Source of the DNA: an uncultured SAR86 cluster bacterium
GTDB taxonomy: Bacteria; Pseudomonadota; Gammaproteobacteria; Magnimaribacterales; AG-339-G14
Reading direction: 5' to 3'
DNA: 64,000 bases
NCBI GenBank assembly: GCA_902594855.1
Contig: CACJNS010000001.1
Location: forward strand, 410,405-474,404
Shown here: piece after piece, positions 44,301-54,038 of the stretch
How the letters are laid out: each line of letters begins with the position of its first letter
Numbering within the stretch: position 1 is the stretch's first letter
Made by a program: the position numbers and the translations under genes
The notes under the pieces: model-generated
Databases searched by the model: none
What the model was told of the DNA's origin: nothing
Seen by the model: only the letters and a program-made list of their open reading frames with translations

Positions 44301-45083
44301 GTGAAGTTAAAAATTTTATTTACCATTATCTTGTTTACATTCGCCTCATTAGGTTCGGCTGATGAACTGAGGAAAGCGGTGGACAGCGAAGATAGATCAG
44401 AAAAAAATATTGTCAGGGATGAATTTAGAAAGCCATACGAGACTCTTTCTTTTTTTCAGCTAGAGCCAGACATGACCATCGTAGAGCTATCTCCAGGAGG
44501 GGGATGGTACACAGAAATACTTGCAAATTTTATTCGCAAATCTGGAAATTTAATTGCTGCCCATTTCAGCAAAGATTCTGATAGAGCCTATTTTAGAAAC
44601 AGCAGAATTAATTTTGAGAAAAAAGTTAAGGAAAATAGTCTGTATGAAAAGGTTAGGGTAGTCGACCTCAATTCAAAGCTTTCGGACCCGAGCTCAGTCG
44701 ATGCAGTCCTTACTTTTAGAAATCTACATAATTGGCTTGGGCCAAATATGGATAAAATTTTTTCTAACAGTTATGTTGCCTTAAAGCCAGGAGGATTGTT
44801 TGGAATAGTTGAGCACAGGGCTAAAGCTGGTACGTCCATGGAGGATATGAAAAAAAGCGGCTATGTTACTGAGAAACACGCAATCAAAATAGCAAAAAAA
44901 CATGGATTTGAACTTTTGGCTAAATCTGAAATTAATGCCAACCCTAAAGATTCTGCAGATCATCCCAGAGGAGTTTGGACTTTGCCTCCTGTTCTTAGGC
45001 TTAAGGAAAAGGATAAGGAAAAATATTTAGCCATTGGTGAGAGCGATAGGATGACTTTATTATTTAGAAAGCCAAAATCTTAA
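44301..45083 (+). CDS. Exported class I SAM-dependent methyltransferase-like protein (GTG start)
   Basis: Signal peptide (ILFTIILFTFASLGSA) followed by VELSPGGGWYTEIL SAM motif. Confidence 0.75.
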   Translation: MKLKILFTIILFTFASLGSADELRKAVDSEDRSEKNIVRDEFRKPYETLSFFQLEPDMTIVELSPGGGWYTEILANFIRKSGNLIAAHFSKDSDRAYFRNSRINFEKKVKENSLYEKVRVVDLNSKLSDPSSVDAVLTFRNLHNWLGPNMDKIFSNSYVALKPGGLFGIVEHRAKAGTSMEDMKKSGYVTEKHAIKIAKKHGFELLAKSEINANPKDSADHPRGVWTLPPVLRLKEKDKEKYLAIGESDRMTLLFRKPKS

Positions 45084-45104
45084 AGTAAGTCTGAGTTTTA
45101 TTGA

Positions 45105-46232
45105 TTAGCCTACAATTTGAGCTTCAATTCTTCTTTGCGCTCTTTCTTTCCTTTTAGTTTTGTCATTAACTTGGCCAACCAATTGTCCACAAGCCGCCAT
45201 GATATCTTCACCTCTGGTTGTTCTTATGGTCGTTATGTAACCTTCCTTTTGAAGTATTTTTTTAAAAGTTTGAATTCGCATACTTGAAGGTCTTTTATAA
45301 GAAGAGCCGGGGAAGGGATTAAATGGAATCAAATTAACCTTACAAGGAATCATTTTTAGTAATTCGCAAAGTTCATGCGCATTCTCTATAGAATCATTTA
45401 CCTTATCTATTAATATGTATTCAATTGTTGTTTTTCTACTATCACCACATTTATCAACATATCTAATCACTGATTCTAAAAGTTTTTTGATGGGATATTT
45501 TTTATTAATAGGCACCAATTCATTTCTCAATTGATCGTTTGGAGCGTGTAAAGAAATTGTGAGCGCAGCATCCGTTACTTCAGATAACTTATCAATTAAG
45601 GGAATTAAGCCCGAAGTACTTAGGGTAACTTTCCTTTTTGATAGGCCATAGGCTTTATCATCCATCATCATGTTCATAGCGCCGGTTACCGCATCAAAAT
45701 TTAAAAGAGGTTCTCCCATACCCATCATGACAACATTAGTTACTTTTTTACTTGCATGATCGCGTGGAACTCCAAAAGAATTCTCAGCAACCCAAAGTTG
45801 ACCAATAATCTCAGATAATTCTAAGTTTCTAGAAAAGCCCTGCTTGCCAGTAGCACAAAAACTACAATCAACCGCACATCCAACTTGTGAAGATATGCAA
45901 AGTGTTGCTCTTTTGCCTTCAGGAATAAGCACCATCTCAATAAGATCACCTTCGCCAACACTCAACACCCATTTTCTTGTCCCATCTTTGGAATCCTTTT
46001 CTAAAACAACCTTAGGCGCAGAAATTTCAGCTTTTTCGTTGAGTTTCTCTTGAAGTTCTCTGGAAATATTTGTCATAGCATGGAAATCAGAAACACCTTT
46101 TTGATGAATCCATTGATAAACTTGCTTAGAACGAAAAGATTTTTCTCCTAAAGAAAGAAAAAATAACTCAAGATCTTCTTTATTCATTCCAATCAAATTT
46201 TTCTTCATGTCTTTTTCCTTTTTTTCAAACAT
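45105..46232 (-). CDS. rlmN: 23S rRNA (adenine2503-C2)-methyltransferase RlmN
   Basis: CSFCATGKQGFSRNL radical SAM motif, MMGMGEPLLNFD. Confidence 0.95.
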   Translation of the reverse strand: MFEKKEKDMKKNLIGMNKEDLELFFLSLGEKSFRSKQVYQWIHQKGVSDFHAMTNISRELQEKLNEKAEISAPKVVLEKDSKDGTRKWVLSVGEGDLIEMVLIPEGKRATLCISSQVGCAVDCSFCATGKQGFSRNLELSEIIGQLWVAENSFGVPRDHASKKVTNVVMMGMGEPLLNFDAVTGAMNMMMDDKAYGLSKRKVTLSTSGLIPLIDKLSEVTDAALTISLHAPNDQLRNELVPINKKYPIKKLLESVIRYVDKCGDSRKTTIEYILIDKVNDSIENAHELCELLKMIPCKVNLIPFNPFPGSSYKRPSSMRIQTFKKILQKEGYITTIRTTRGEDIMAACGQLVGQVNDKTKRKERAQRRIEAQIVG

Positions 46233-46326
46233 GCATTTTATGAAAAATGATACACATCCAAAACCTCAGATAGAAAATCTAATTGTATATTTTAACTTTA
46301 TTCCTTAGTCTATTTAGGATAATCAA

Positions 46327-46884
46327 ATGAAAACTTCGTCAACACTAATACCAGATTACTATATTTCTCAAAAAGTGATTCACTGGTTGATGGCATTTCT
46401 AATCATCTTAGATTTAAATATAGCCCAAAAATTTGGCAGAGAAATGGAGCTTTGGGACAGGCTTGAATCTAGAGTTGATCACGCCACTGTTGGAATTTTA
46501 GTTACAGTATTATTTATCTTTAGGATCATTCTAAGATATAAGTACGGTGCACCAGCGCTTCCAAATTCTATGCCTAACTGGCAAAAACTTTCAGCAAAAA
46601 TTGGTCACTATAGCTTATATTTCTTCATTACTTTGCTTATTTTTACTGGAATTGCATCAGCTTATTTCACATCAGACCCTATCGTTGTCTTTGGATCTTT
46701 AAACATATCTTCTGAAACAGACTCGCAAGGAACTTTTCAATTAATTCGAGGAGTGCATGAGTTTTCAACCAATGCGGTGATTTTTTTAATTTTTGTCCAC
46801 ATACTGGCATCCATCTATCATCACTTTATTGCGAAGGATAAAACAACTGTAAAAATGCTGAAGTTTTGGAAGCAGGCTAGCTAG
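46327..46884 (+). CDS. Cytochrome b561
   Basis: Four TM, HWLMAF.. and HEFSTNAVIFLIFVHILASIYHHF haem ligand histidines. Confidence 0.85.
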   Translation: MKTSSTLIPDYYISQKVIHWLMAFLIILDLNIAQKFGREMELWDRLESRVDHATVGILVTVLFIFRIILRYKYGAPALPNSMPNWQKLSAKIGHYSLYFFITLLIFTGIASAYFTSDPIVVFGSLNISSETDSQGTFQLIRGVHEFSTNAVIFLIFVHILASIYHHFIAKDKTTVKMLKFWKQAS

Positions 46885-47855
46885 GCTTCCCAAAGATTCT
46901 TAATTGGTTGGCTATCTCTTAAGTTAGAAAGATTTTCTAAAAATAAATTAAATGACCTTGGCAAGGACATCAGAGAGTGCGCTGAGTCGTGTGGAGTAAT
47001 GAAACAATTTTTTGCACCCCATAATTTAGATTCTTTTTCTAGAGGTTCGTTTTTTGTAGTATCGAGTGCGGCTGCTGCAATGATTCCATTGTTGAGGGCA
47101 TCAGCTAGATCGTCTTCAACGATCGCACTACCTCGGCCTACGTTGATCAACATAGAGGAAGGGTTCATTTTTTTTAAAAAGCTTGCATCCACGATATCTC
47201 TGGTACTTTCACTATCCGGCAAAACCATAACCAGAAAATCTGTAAGAGGTAACAGCCCCTCTAAAGCATCTATGCTCAAAACTTCATCTGCATAATCGCA
47301 TTCTTCAGGGTTTCTTCTTATCCCCGTAACTTTCATATTAAATGTCTTGCCAAGCTTAGCCACTTCTTTCCCAATTCCTCCGTAGCCAAGAATGACTAAG
47401 GTTTTATCTGTTAATTCGCCGTCTCCACCATTTGGCATCCATTCCTTTTCTTTTTGCATAATTGCATGCTCATCAATTCTTTTATTCCATCTGAGCATTT
47501 GAGCCAAGACATAATGAGACATAGGCTTTCCATAAATGCTGCTAGCATTTGCTATTACTGCTTGAGATTCTTTTAAAACAGCCTGTAAAAAAGGTGCATC
47601 CATTCCTGCGTAACCGCTCTGAATAAATTTCATTTTTTTACACAAATCCAACATTGGTTCAAATAGTTCTTCGTGATCTCTAACTGCAAATAAAAATTGA
47701 TATGACAAAAAGAATGCATCGCATTCCGGGACGTCAGCCCATGACGGGCTTTTAGGATTTTCAGGATTTAGTGAAAAAATCTCTATTGAAGGATCCAATG
47801 TTTTAATCTGATCCCCATAGAACTTATTGGTATCTTCTGAGATAACTACTTTCAT
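46881..47855 (-). CDS. D-isomer-specific 2-hydroxyacid dehydrogenase
   Basis: LGYGGIGKEVAKLGKTFNMKVTGIRR, INVGRGSAIVEDDL, ITPHDSAH. Confidence 0.88.
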   Translation of the reverse strand: MKVVISEDTNKFYGDQIKTLDPSIEIFSLNPENPKSPSWADVPECDAFFLSYQFLFAVRDHEELFEPMLDLCKKMKFIQSGYAGMDAPFLQAVLKESQAVIANASSIYGKPMSHYVLAQMLRWNKRIDEHAIMQKEKEWMPNGGDGELTDKTLVILGYGGIGKEVAKLGKTFNMKVTGIRRNPEECDYADEVLSIDALEGLLPLTDFLVMVLPDSESTRDIVDASFLKKMNPSSMLINVGRGSAIVEDDLADALNNGIIAAAALDTTKNEPLEKESKLWGAKNCFITPHDSAHSLMSLPRSFNLFLENLSNLRDSQPIKNLWEA

Positions 47856-47893
47856 CTTTCTTAAGATTAAATTAGTTGAAGGTGCTGAACAAG

Positions 47894-49321
47894 TTAAAAT
47901 CTTGCGTTCTGTCTTTTTCTACTGCCGTGCTTTAAGTAAACATCCCTGGCGATTTTTTTAAATTCAATATTTGATCTTGATGCCCAAATTGTTTCTCTAG
48001 CTTTTTTCGCTGAAAGCACTGGATCAACTAATTTCTCAAAATATAGATCGTGTAATTCTGCATTGTGAATTTTGTCTATGTTCATATTCGAAATTTTTGG
48101 GATTTGCGCTTTTATCCAGTCTGCATTTGGATCTTGATCTTTGCTTTGTTTAAGAACTGAATAAATTCTAGGTAGGTTTATCCCGGTTACCCCGCTTTGC
48201 ATTTGAACTTGGCAAATATGAATTCCCGGCTCGTAATCTACAAACAATTCTGCGAGGAGAGGTGACGTTCTTTGCCAAGGTTGCCATAAGTTATAAGAAG
48301 CAAAAGACATAATCATAGCTCTCATTCTGAAATTGATCCATCCACCTTTTCTCAAATACTGAATGCATGCATCAAGAAATGGAAATCCTGTTTCTCCCAA
48401 AATCCATTTTTCTATAACCTCATTGTTTGCATCCTGTCTTAATCCATCTGCCATAGGATGCATGGAGTTAAACTCAAGTTCGGGTTCAGTCTCAAGCTTT
48501 TGGATAAAATGACAATGCCAATAAAGCCTTTTTTTGAAAGAATTTAAGTCTTTTTTATATCTTGTCATTTCTAACTCCCTAAGAAGTTTTTGATAAATCT
48601 CTCTGATGGAAATAGAACCAAATGCAATATGCGGGGAAAGCCTTGAACATGAATGCTCAGCCTCATGTGGCGATGACATTTTAAAACTGTATCCAGCACA
48701 TCTTTCTTTCAAGAAGCTGCCTAACAAGCTGTAGGCGAGATCAGAGCCTCCTGATTGAAATGATGAGTATTTGTTCTTTTGGAATTGAAGATTTTTTAAA
48801 AATAAATTTAATGGTTTTAAAGGTTTATCTATCTTGTTTATATTTTGGTTTGTATAAGGTTCTTTGAGTAAAGGTTTACTCATTTGATCTTCCCAATCAC
48901 CTGCCCATTTATCTCTATTAGGGGCCTTAACTTGAATCCCAAAATCTGAATAGAGCTTTATCTTCTCTTTTTTTAAAAAATAATCTCGAAAACTATTGAA
49001 GCCATTTCTGAAATAGCCAACATCAGTGCAATGATTAGCATGAATGATTGATTCTGAAAAATGAGTTTCAATCCATTTTTGGAGATCAAGATAATTTCCT
49101 GAAAACACATAAATTTGAGAATTTTTTTCTTTAAGCTTTTGATCCAAAGCCTCTAAGCAATCAAAAAGAAAATTTAATTGTATTTCCGATTTACCATTTG
49201 CTTGCCAATAGTTTCGATCGTAAAGATAAACAACTCCATAATCTTGATTCTTGGAACCATGGAATAAAGCAGGATTATCAAACATCCTTACGTTTCGATG
49301 AATCAAAACAATATCTTTCAT
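47894..49321 (-). CDS. Cryptochrome/DNA photolyase family protein
   Basis: HRNVRMFDNPAL, SRLSPHIAFGSISIREIY, GWINFRMRAMIMSFASYNLWQPW. Confidence 0.9.
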   Translation of the reverse strand: MKDIVLIHRNVRMFDNPALFHGSKNQDYGVVYLYDRNYWQANGKSEIQLNFLFDCLEALDQKLKEKNSQIYVFSGNYLDLQKWIETHFSESIIHANHCTDVGYFRNGFNSFRDYFLKKEKIKLYSDFGIQVKAPNRDKWAGDWEDQMSKPLLKEPYTNQNINKIDKPLKPLNLFLKNLQFQKNKYSSFQSGGSDLAYSLLGSFLKERCAGYSFKMSSPHEAEHSCSRLSPHIAFGSISIREIYQKLLRELEMTRYKKDLNSFKKRLYWHCHFIQKLETEPELEFNSMHPMADGLRQDANNEVIEKWILGETGFPFLDACIQYLRKGGWINFRMRAMIMSFASYNLWQPWQRTSPLLAELFVDYEPGIHICQVQMQSGVTGINLPRIYSVLKQSKDQDPNADWIKAQIPKISNMNIDKIHNAELHDLYFEKLVDPVLSAKKARETIWASRSNIEFKKIARDVYLKHGSRKRQNARF

Positions 49322-49399
49322 GGGAGATGAATCTTATATCCTTAATCCATTTATATTCATATAAAAAAATATATTCAAATAAAGTGGTAAATTAAAGTT

Positions 49400-49837
49400 A
49401 TGAAAAACATATTTTTAATAATTATTTTTATTACAACGCAAAGTATTTTTGCTGCAAGTTACAACAAGCCTTCTGCTTCGAAACTTTATAAAGAAGCAGT
49501 GGAACTAGTAAAAAAAGAACAATTCGAAAGTGCAATTAAAAAACTCACAAAATACACCAAAAAAAAGCCAAAGGACTCAGATGGATGGACCCTGTTGGCC
49601 TTTTCAAATAGAAAAATAAGTGAGTTTGATAAAGCAAAGGAGTTTTATGAAAAGGCAATATCCATTGATGAAAACAATAAAACTGCTTTGGAATATCAAG
49701 GAGAGTTCTTTGCGCAAATTGGTGAAATGGAAAAGGCTAAAGAAAATCTAGAGAAATTACTATCTCTCTGCCCAAATTCATGTAAAGAATATGAGATGCT
49801 AAAGGATTATATTAGCGGCAAGGCAAAGAAAAGTTAA
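49400..49837 (+). CDS. TPR-repeat exported protein
   Basis: Signal peptide; GWTLLAFSNRKISEFDKAKEFYEKAISIDENNKTALEYQG. Confidence 0.75.
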   Translation: MKNIFLIIIFITTQSIFAASYNKPSASKLYKEAVELVKKEQFESAIKKLTKYTKKKPKDSDGWTLLAFSNRKISEFDKAKEFYEKAISIDENNKTALEYQGEFFAQIGEMEKAKENLEKLLSLCPNSCKEYEMLKDYISGKAKKS

Positions 49838-49847
49838 GCTAGAGTTT

Positions 49848-50126
49848 ATGGTAGGTACATCATTTCAAAAGAAAGTCTGGAAAGAATTAAAAAAAATTCC
49901 TTATGGAGAAACTAGATCTTACAAGGAAGTCGCTCTTGCAATTGGCCATCCTCAATCCGCGAGAGCAGTTGCTAATGCTTGTGCCAAGAACCCTTATGCG
50001 CCCTCAGTCCCGTGTCATAGAGTAGTTAGATCTGATGGCAATTTAGGGGGCTACAGCGCTAAAGGCGGCATCAAAAAAAAGGCAGAACTTTTAAGACTTG
50101 AAAGCCAAAATGTACGCAAAAGATAA
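49848..50126 (+). CDS. Methylated-DNA-[protein]-cysteine S-methyltransferase, minimal DNA-binding domain
   Basis: PYGETRSYKEVA, PCHRVVRSDGNLGGY active site; 92 aa. Confidence 0.9.
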   Translation: MVGTSFQKKVWKELKKIPYGETRSYKEVALAIGHPQSARAVANACAKNPYAPSVPCHRVVRSDGNLGGYSAKGGIKKKAELLRLESQNVRKR

Positions 50127-51252
50127 CTCTAAAAACCTGTTTAAATTAGCTAATTCAGTTGCTGAAAATTTCGTCTCTAATAATTTATCGGACTATCAAG
50201 GGTTAAGAAATTACGATTACGGGCCTGAAAAAAGAGATAACGTTTCTTGTTTGTCGCCTTTCATTACCCACAGACTTATTCTTGAACAGGAACTAATAAA
50301 AAGGTCATTAGATTTATACCCATTTGCAAAAATAGAAAAATTTATCCAAGAGATATACTGGAGAACTTATTGGAAAGGCTGGTTGGAATTAAGGCCTGCA
50401 GTCTGGGAAGATTTTATTTCTGAAAGGGTAGATTTATACGATGAAACCGCTTATGAGAAAGCTATTAGTGGCAATACAGGGATTGATTGCTTTGATTTTT
50501 GGATCAACGAATTAAAAGAAGAAAATTACCTTCATAACCATACGAGAATGTGGTTCGCAAGTATCTGGATTTTTACCCTAGGCCTTCCTTGGCAGCTAGG
50601 GGCTGAATTCTTTATGAAATATTTATTAGATGGAGATGCAGCATCAAACACTCTCAGTTGGCGATGGGTTGCTGGCATCCAAACAAATGGCAAGCACTAC
50701 ATTGCTAGATCATCAAACATATCAAAATTTACCGACGGTAGATTTCATCCAAAAGGATTGAACACCGTTGCCGAATCTTTAAATGGAGAAAAAGAATATT
50801 TAAAAGAGCCTTTAAACCTGACATTCAATGAAACAAAAAAAAATAACACTCTGGTGATGTTTGAAAATGACCTTTGGCTAGAGGGGAGAGAAAACCTCTA
50901 TAAGAGCTATGAAAATATATATTTGATTCTGTTAACTAACGCTGACAGAAAAATAGAATTAGATGAAAAAGTATTGGCTTTTAAAAAGAAAGCTCTTAGC
51001 GATGTGCAGACTTATCTTGATAAATCTTCTTTGGAATCGCCGGAGAGGTTACAGCAACAAAAGTCGTTTGATGTTGTCTATCCATCTGTTGGTGAAAATC
51101 TAGATTACTTACGAGAGGTGCAGAAAATAAATAATACGGATATCAACTTTATAACTCGCGAAGAAGACATTTTTTGTTGGGAGTTTTCAAATAAGGGGTT
51201 CTTTAATTTTAAGAAAAATATTCCTGATATCTTGAAAAAATTCTCTTATTAA
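50098..51252 (+). CDS. Photolyase-type FAD-binding domain protein
   Basis: LSPFITHRLI, WRTYWKGW, HNHTRMWFASIWIFTLGLPWQLGAEFFMKYLLDGDAASNTLSWRWVAGIQT. Confidence 0.85.
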   Translation: MKAKMYAKDNSKNLFKLANSVAENFVSNNLSDYQGLRNYDYGPEKRDNVSCLSPFITHRLILEQELIKRSLDLYPFAKIEKFIQEIYWRTYWKGWLELRPAVWEDFISERVDLYDETAYEKAISGNTGIDCFDFWINELKEENYLHNHTRMWFASIWIFTLGLPWQLGAEFFMKYLLDGDAASNTLSWRWVAGIQTNGKHYIARSSNISKFTDGRFHPKGLNTVAESLNGEKEYLKEPLNLTFNETKKNNTLVMFENDLWLEGRENLYKSYENIYLILLTNADRKIELDEKVLAFKKKALSDVQTYLDKSSLESPERLQQQKSFDVVYPSVGENLDYLREVQKINNTDINFITREEDIFCWEFSNKGFFNFKKNIPDILKKFSY

Positions 51253-51267
51253 TTAAATTTGATATAG

Positions 51268-53103
51268 ATGACATTTAAATTAGCTTTCAAATATCTACTT
51301 CGACTGATTTTATTGGTTCTTTTGGCAACTTCGATTTATTTAGTAAATCTCTTTTTCATGAAGCCTTTTTCAATAGATCATTTTCTGGCTAAAGAAACAT
51401 TTCTTGAAATAATTGACTCACCTGAGTCTATGACTTACATAGGTATTTTTGACAAATACAATTGGTTTACCGGTCATGCTTCAAAATTAACCATTCCAAG
51501 TCAGAAACAATTAGATCGCGACAAAGCGAAAGCAAGAAAGATTTTAGAGACTTTAAGATCTTATGACGATGAAAATCTAAGCAGCATCCAAAGAGCTTCA
51601 AAAAAAATAGCTATTTTCGATACTGAGAATACGTTGCTGAGATTAGAGACTTTCCCTTTCCACAACTACGTTCTCAATCAGATAGGCGGCGCTCACATTG
51701 ATATGGTTGAATTCATGACAGATACTCATCCAATTAGAAATTTAACAGAAGCAGAAGCTTACATAGACAGAGTAAGACTATTTGATGATGTTTTTGAGGG
51801 GCATCTATATGAATTAAATGGGCAAAAAGCCATTGACTTTTATGCGCCAAAATTTGTTTACGAACTAGTCATTGCTCAGCTTGATGAATTTCTAAACTTC
51901 TCATTTGAGGAGCATCCCATCTATACAGAATTTGATAGAAAAATTAACGATTTAAACTTTTCAGAAGATCAGAAAATGCAACTGCAAGAGAGCCTCAAAC
52001 AAGCAATAAGACAAAGCATCGATAAAGCATTTAAGATGATGAAAGATTATTTGGTTTCAACTCAAGCGCAGGCAAATAATAATCATGGGCTATGGTCTCA
52101 ACCAAACGGAGATAAATATTATGAGTTGAGAATAAGAACTTATACAACTACAGATTATTCGCCTCAAGAAATTCATGACATGGGTCTTAGCGAAGTAGAG
52201 CGAATCAGCAAGAGGATGAAAACTATCTTGACGCAATTAGGATACAACCAAGACAAGTCTGTGGGTATTTTAATGAACGAGTTAAATGAGGATCCGCAAT
52301 TTCTCTACGCCGATACTCCTGATAGAAAACAAATTGCGATTAAAGATTATTCTGAGATGGTTGATGAGGCATATGTTGTTTTAGAAAAATATTTTCATAC
52401 CATGCCGAAATCCAAAGTTATCGTCAAAGCTGTCCCGGAGTACTCAGAAAAAACAGCAGCGGGCGGATATTACAGATCGCCTGCGTTGGATGGAAGTCGA
52501 CCGGGCGTTTTTTATGCAAATTTGTACGACATCAAACAAACCCCTAAGTACGGCATGAAAACACTTGCCTATCATGAGGCTATTCCGGGCCATCATCACC
52601 AAATAGCTCATTCTTTAGAAAATGAAGATCTAACTTATTATCGAAAATTTGGCTATCGAACCTCGGCATTTTCAGAAGGATGGGCTCTCTATGCTGAACA
52701 GCTCGCCTTAGAAGCTGGTTTAGCTGACAATCCTTTGGATGAATTAGGTATTTTGCAAAGTGAACTTTTCAGAGCGGTCAGATTGGTTGTAGATACAGGA
52801 ATGCACTATAAAAGATGGACTCGAGAAAAAGCTATGGCGTACATGAAAGCAAAAACTGGAATGTCTGATACTGAGGTGAGAGTTGAAATTGAACGTTATA
52901 TTGTGTGGCCAGCTCAGGCGCTTAGTTATAAAGTCGGTATGATAAAAATACTTGAGCTAAGAAAAAGAGCTCAAGATGCCTTAGGCGAAAAGTTCAATAT
53001 TAAAGACTTTCACTCTGCTCTCTTGGATCATGGCAGTCCTCCTCTTTTCATTGTCGAAGAGAAAGTAAATGAAATGATAAATAACGCAAACTCATTAAAT
53101 TAA
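51268..53103 (+). CDS. DUF885 family protein (putative metallo-carboxypeptidase-like)
   Basis: YHEAIPGHHHQ, SAFSEGWALYAEQLA. Confidence 0.88.
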   Translation: MTFKLAFKYLLRLILLVLLATSIYLVNLFFMKPFSIDHFLAKETFLEIIDSPESMTYIGIFDKYNWFTGHASKLTIPSQKQLDRDKAKARKILETLRSYDDENLSSIQRASKKIAIFDTENTLLRLETFPFHNYVLNQIGGAHIDMVEFMTDTHPIRNLTEAEAYIDRVRLFDDVFEGHLYELNGQKAIDFYAPKFVYELVIAQLDEFLNFSFEEHPIYTEFDRKINDLNFSEDQKMQLQESLKQAIRQSIDKAFKMMKDYLVSTQAQANNNHGLWSQPNGDKYYELRIRTYTTTDYSPQEIHDMGLSEVERISKRMKTILTQLGYNQDKSVGILMNELNEDPQFLYADTPDRKQIAIKDYSEMVDEAYVVLEKYFHTMPKSKVIVKAVPEYSEKTAAGGYYRSPALDGSRPGVFYANLYDIKQTPKYGMKTLAYHEAIPGHHHQIAHSLENEDLTYYRKFGYRTSAFSEGWALYAEQLALEAGLADNPLDELGILQSELFRAVRLVVDTGMHYKRWTREKAMAYMKAKTGMSDTEVRVEIERYIVWPAQALSYKVGMIKILELRKRAQDALGEKFNIKDFHSALLDHGSPPLFIVEEKVNEMINNANSLN

Positions 53104-53161
53104 TTTTTTTAGTCTGGAACTGTTAAATTAAAAATTTCTTGGATAGAATTTAAAAGAGATT

Positions 53162-54031
53162 ATGAACAACAGTTTTTCAGCAAAGAAGTTTGAAAATCAG
53201 AAACTTCCTTTCAAAGTAAAAAGATTATCGCCTGCGATTGGAGCAGAGCTGCTCGATATAGATTTAAGAGAAGATTTGAACCAAGCAACGCTGGATATGA
53301 TCTACAAGGCTCTTCTAATTTATAAAGTTATTTTTTTTAGAGATCAGATGATCTCAACAGAAGAGCATTTAAACTTTGCTCGTAATTTTGGATCGCTCGA
53401 AATTCATCCTTTTGCTCCTCAAAAGGAAAATTTTCCAGAAGTGCTAAAGATTACTCACGATAAAGATAACAGAGGTAAGGAAAATACTTGGCACTCTGAT
53501 GTAACTTGGAGGCAAGAGCCTTCTCTAGGCTCAGTCTTGAGAATGATCGAGTGCCCTGATTACGGAGGAGACACTCTTTTTGCAGATATGGGGGCGGCTT
53601 ATGAAGATCTTTCAGATGAAGTTAAAGAGAAGCTCGATGGAGCCGTTGCCATCCATGATTTCGCCAATTTCAGAAAGGGCTTAGTTAAGGCAGGAAAAAC
53701 CGATGAAGAGATTGAAGCTGTGAATAAAAAATTTCCAAATCCAGAGCATCCCGTCATAAGAACTCATCCAGACACCAAGCAAAAGAGTATTTACGTCAAT
53801 AGGGCGTTTACTCAATACATTAAAGACTGGGATCCTGACGAATCTAAAAAAATGCTTAACTTTCTCTATTCCAGAGCATCCATACCTGAATATCAGTGCC
53901 GATTTGTCTGGGAGCCTAACTCAATAGCTTTTTGGGATAATCGAGCATGCCAACATTATGCTGCTTCGGACTATTGGCCTAATATTCGAAGAGTTGAGAG
54001 AGTAACCATCGTCGGCGACAGGCCTTACTAA
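53162..54031 (+). CDS. TauD/TfdA family dioxygenase
   Basis: WHSDVTWRQEPSLGSVLR, FWDNRACQHYA. Confidence 0.92.
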   Translation: MNNSFSAKKFENQKLPFKVKRLSPAIGAELLDIDLREDLNQATLDMIYKALLIYKVIFFRDQMISTEEHLNFARNFGSLEIHPFAPQKENFPEVLKITHDKDNRGKENTWHSDVTWRQEPSLGSVLRMIECPDYGGDTLFADMGAAYEDLSDEVKEKLDGAVAIHDFANFRKGLVKAGKTDEEIEAVNKKFPNPEHPVIRTHPDTKQKSIYVNRAFTQYIKDWDPDESKKMLNFLYSRASIPEYQCRFVWEPNSIAFWDNRACQHYAASDYWPNIRRVERVTIVGDRPY

Positions 54032-54038
54032 AATTATT

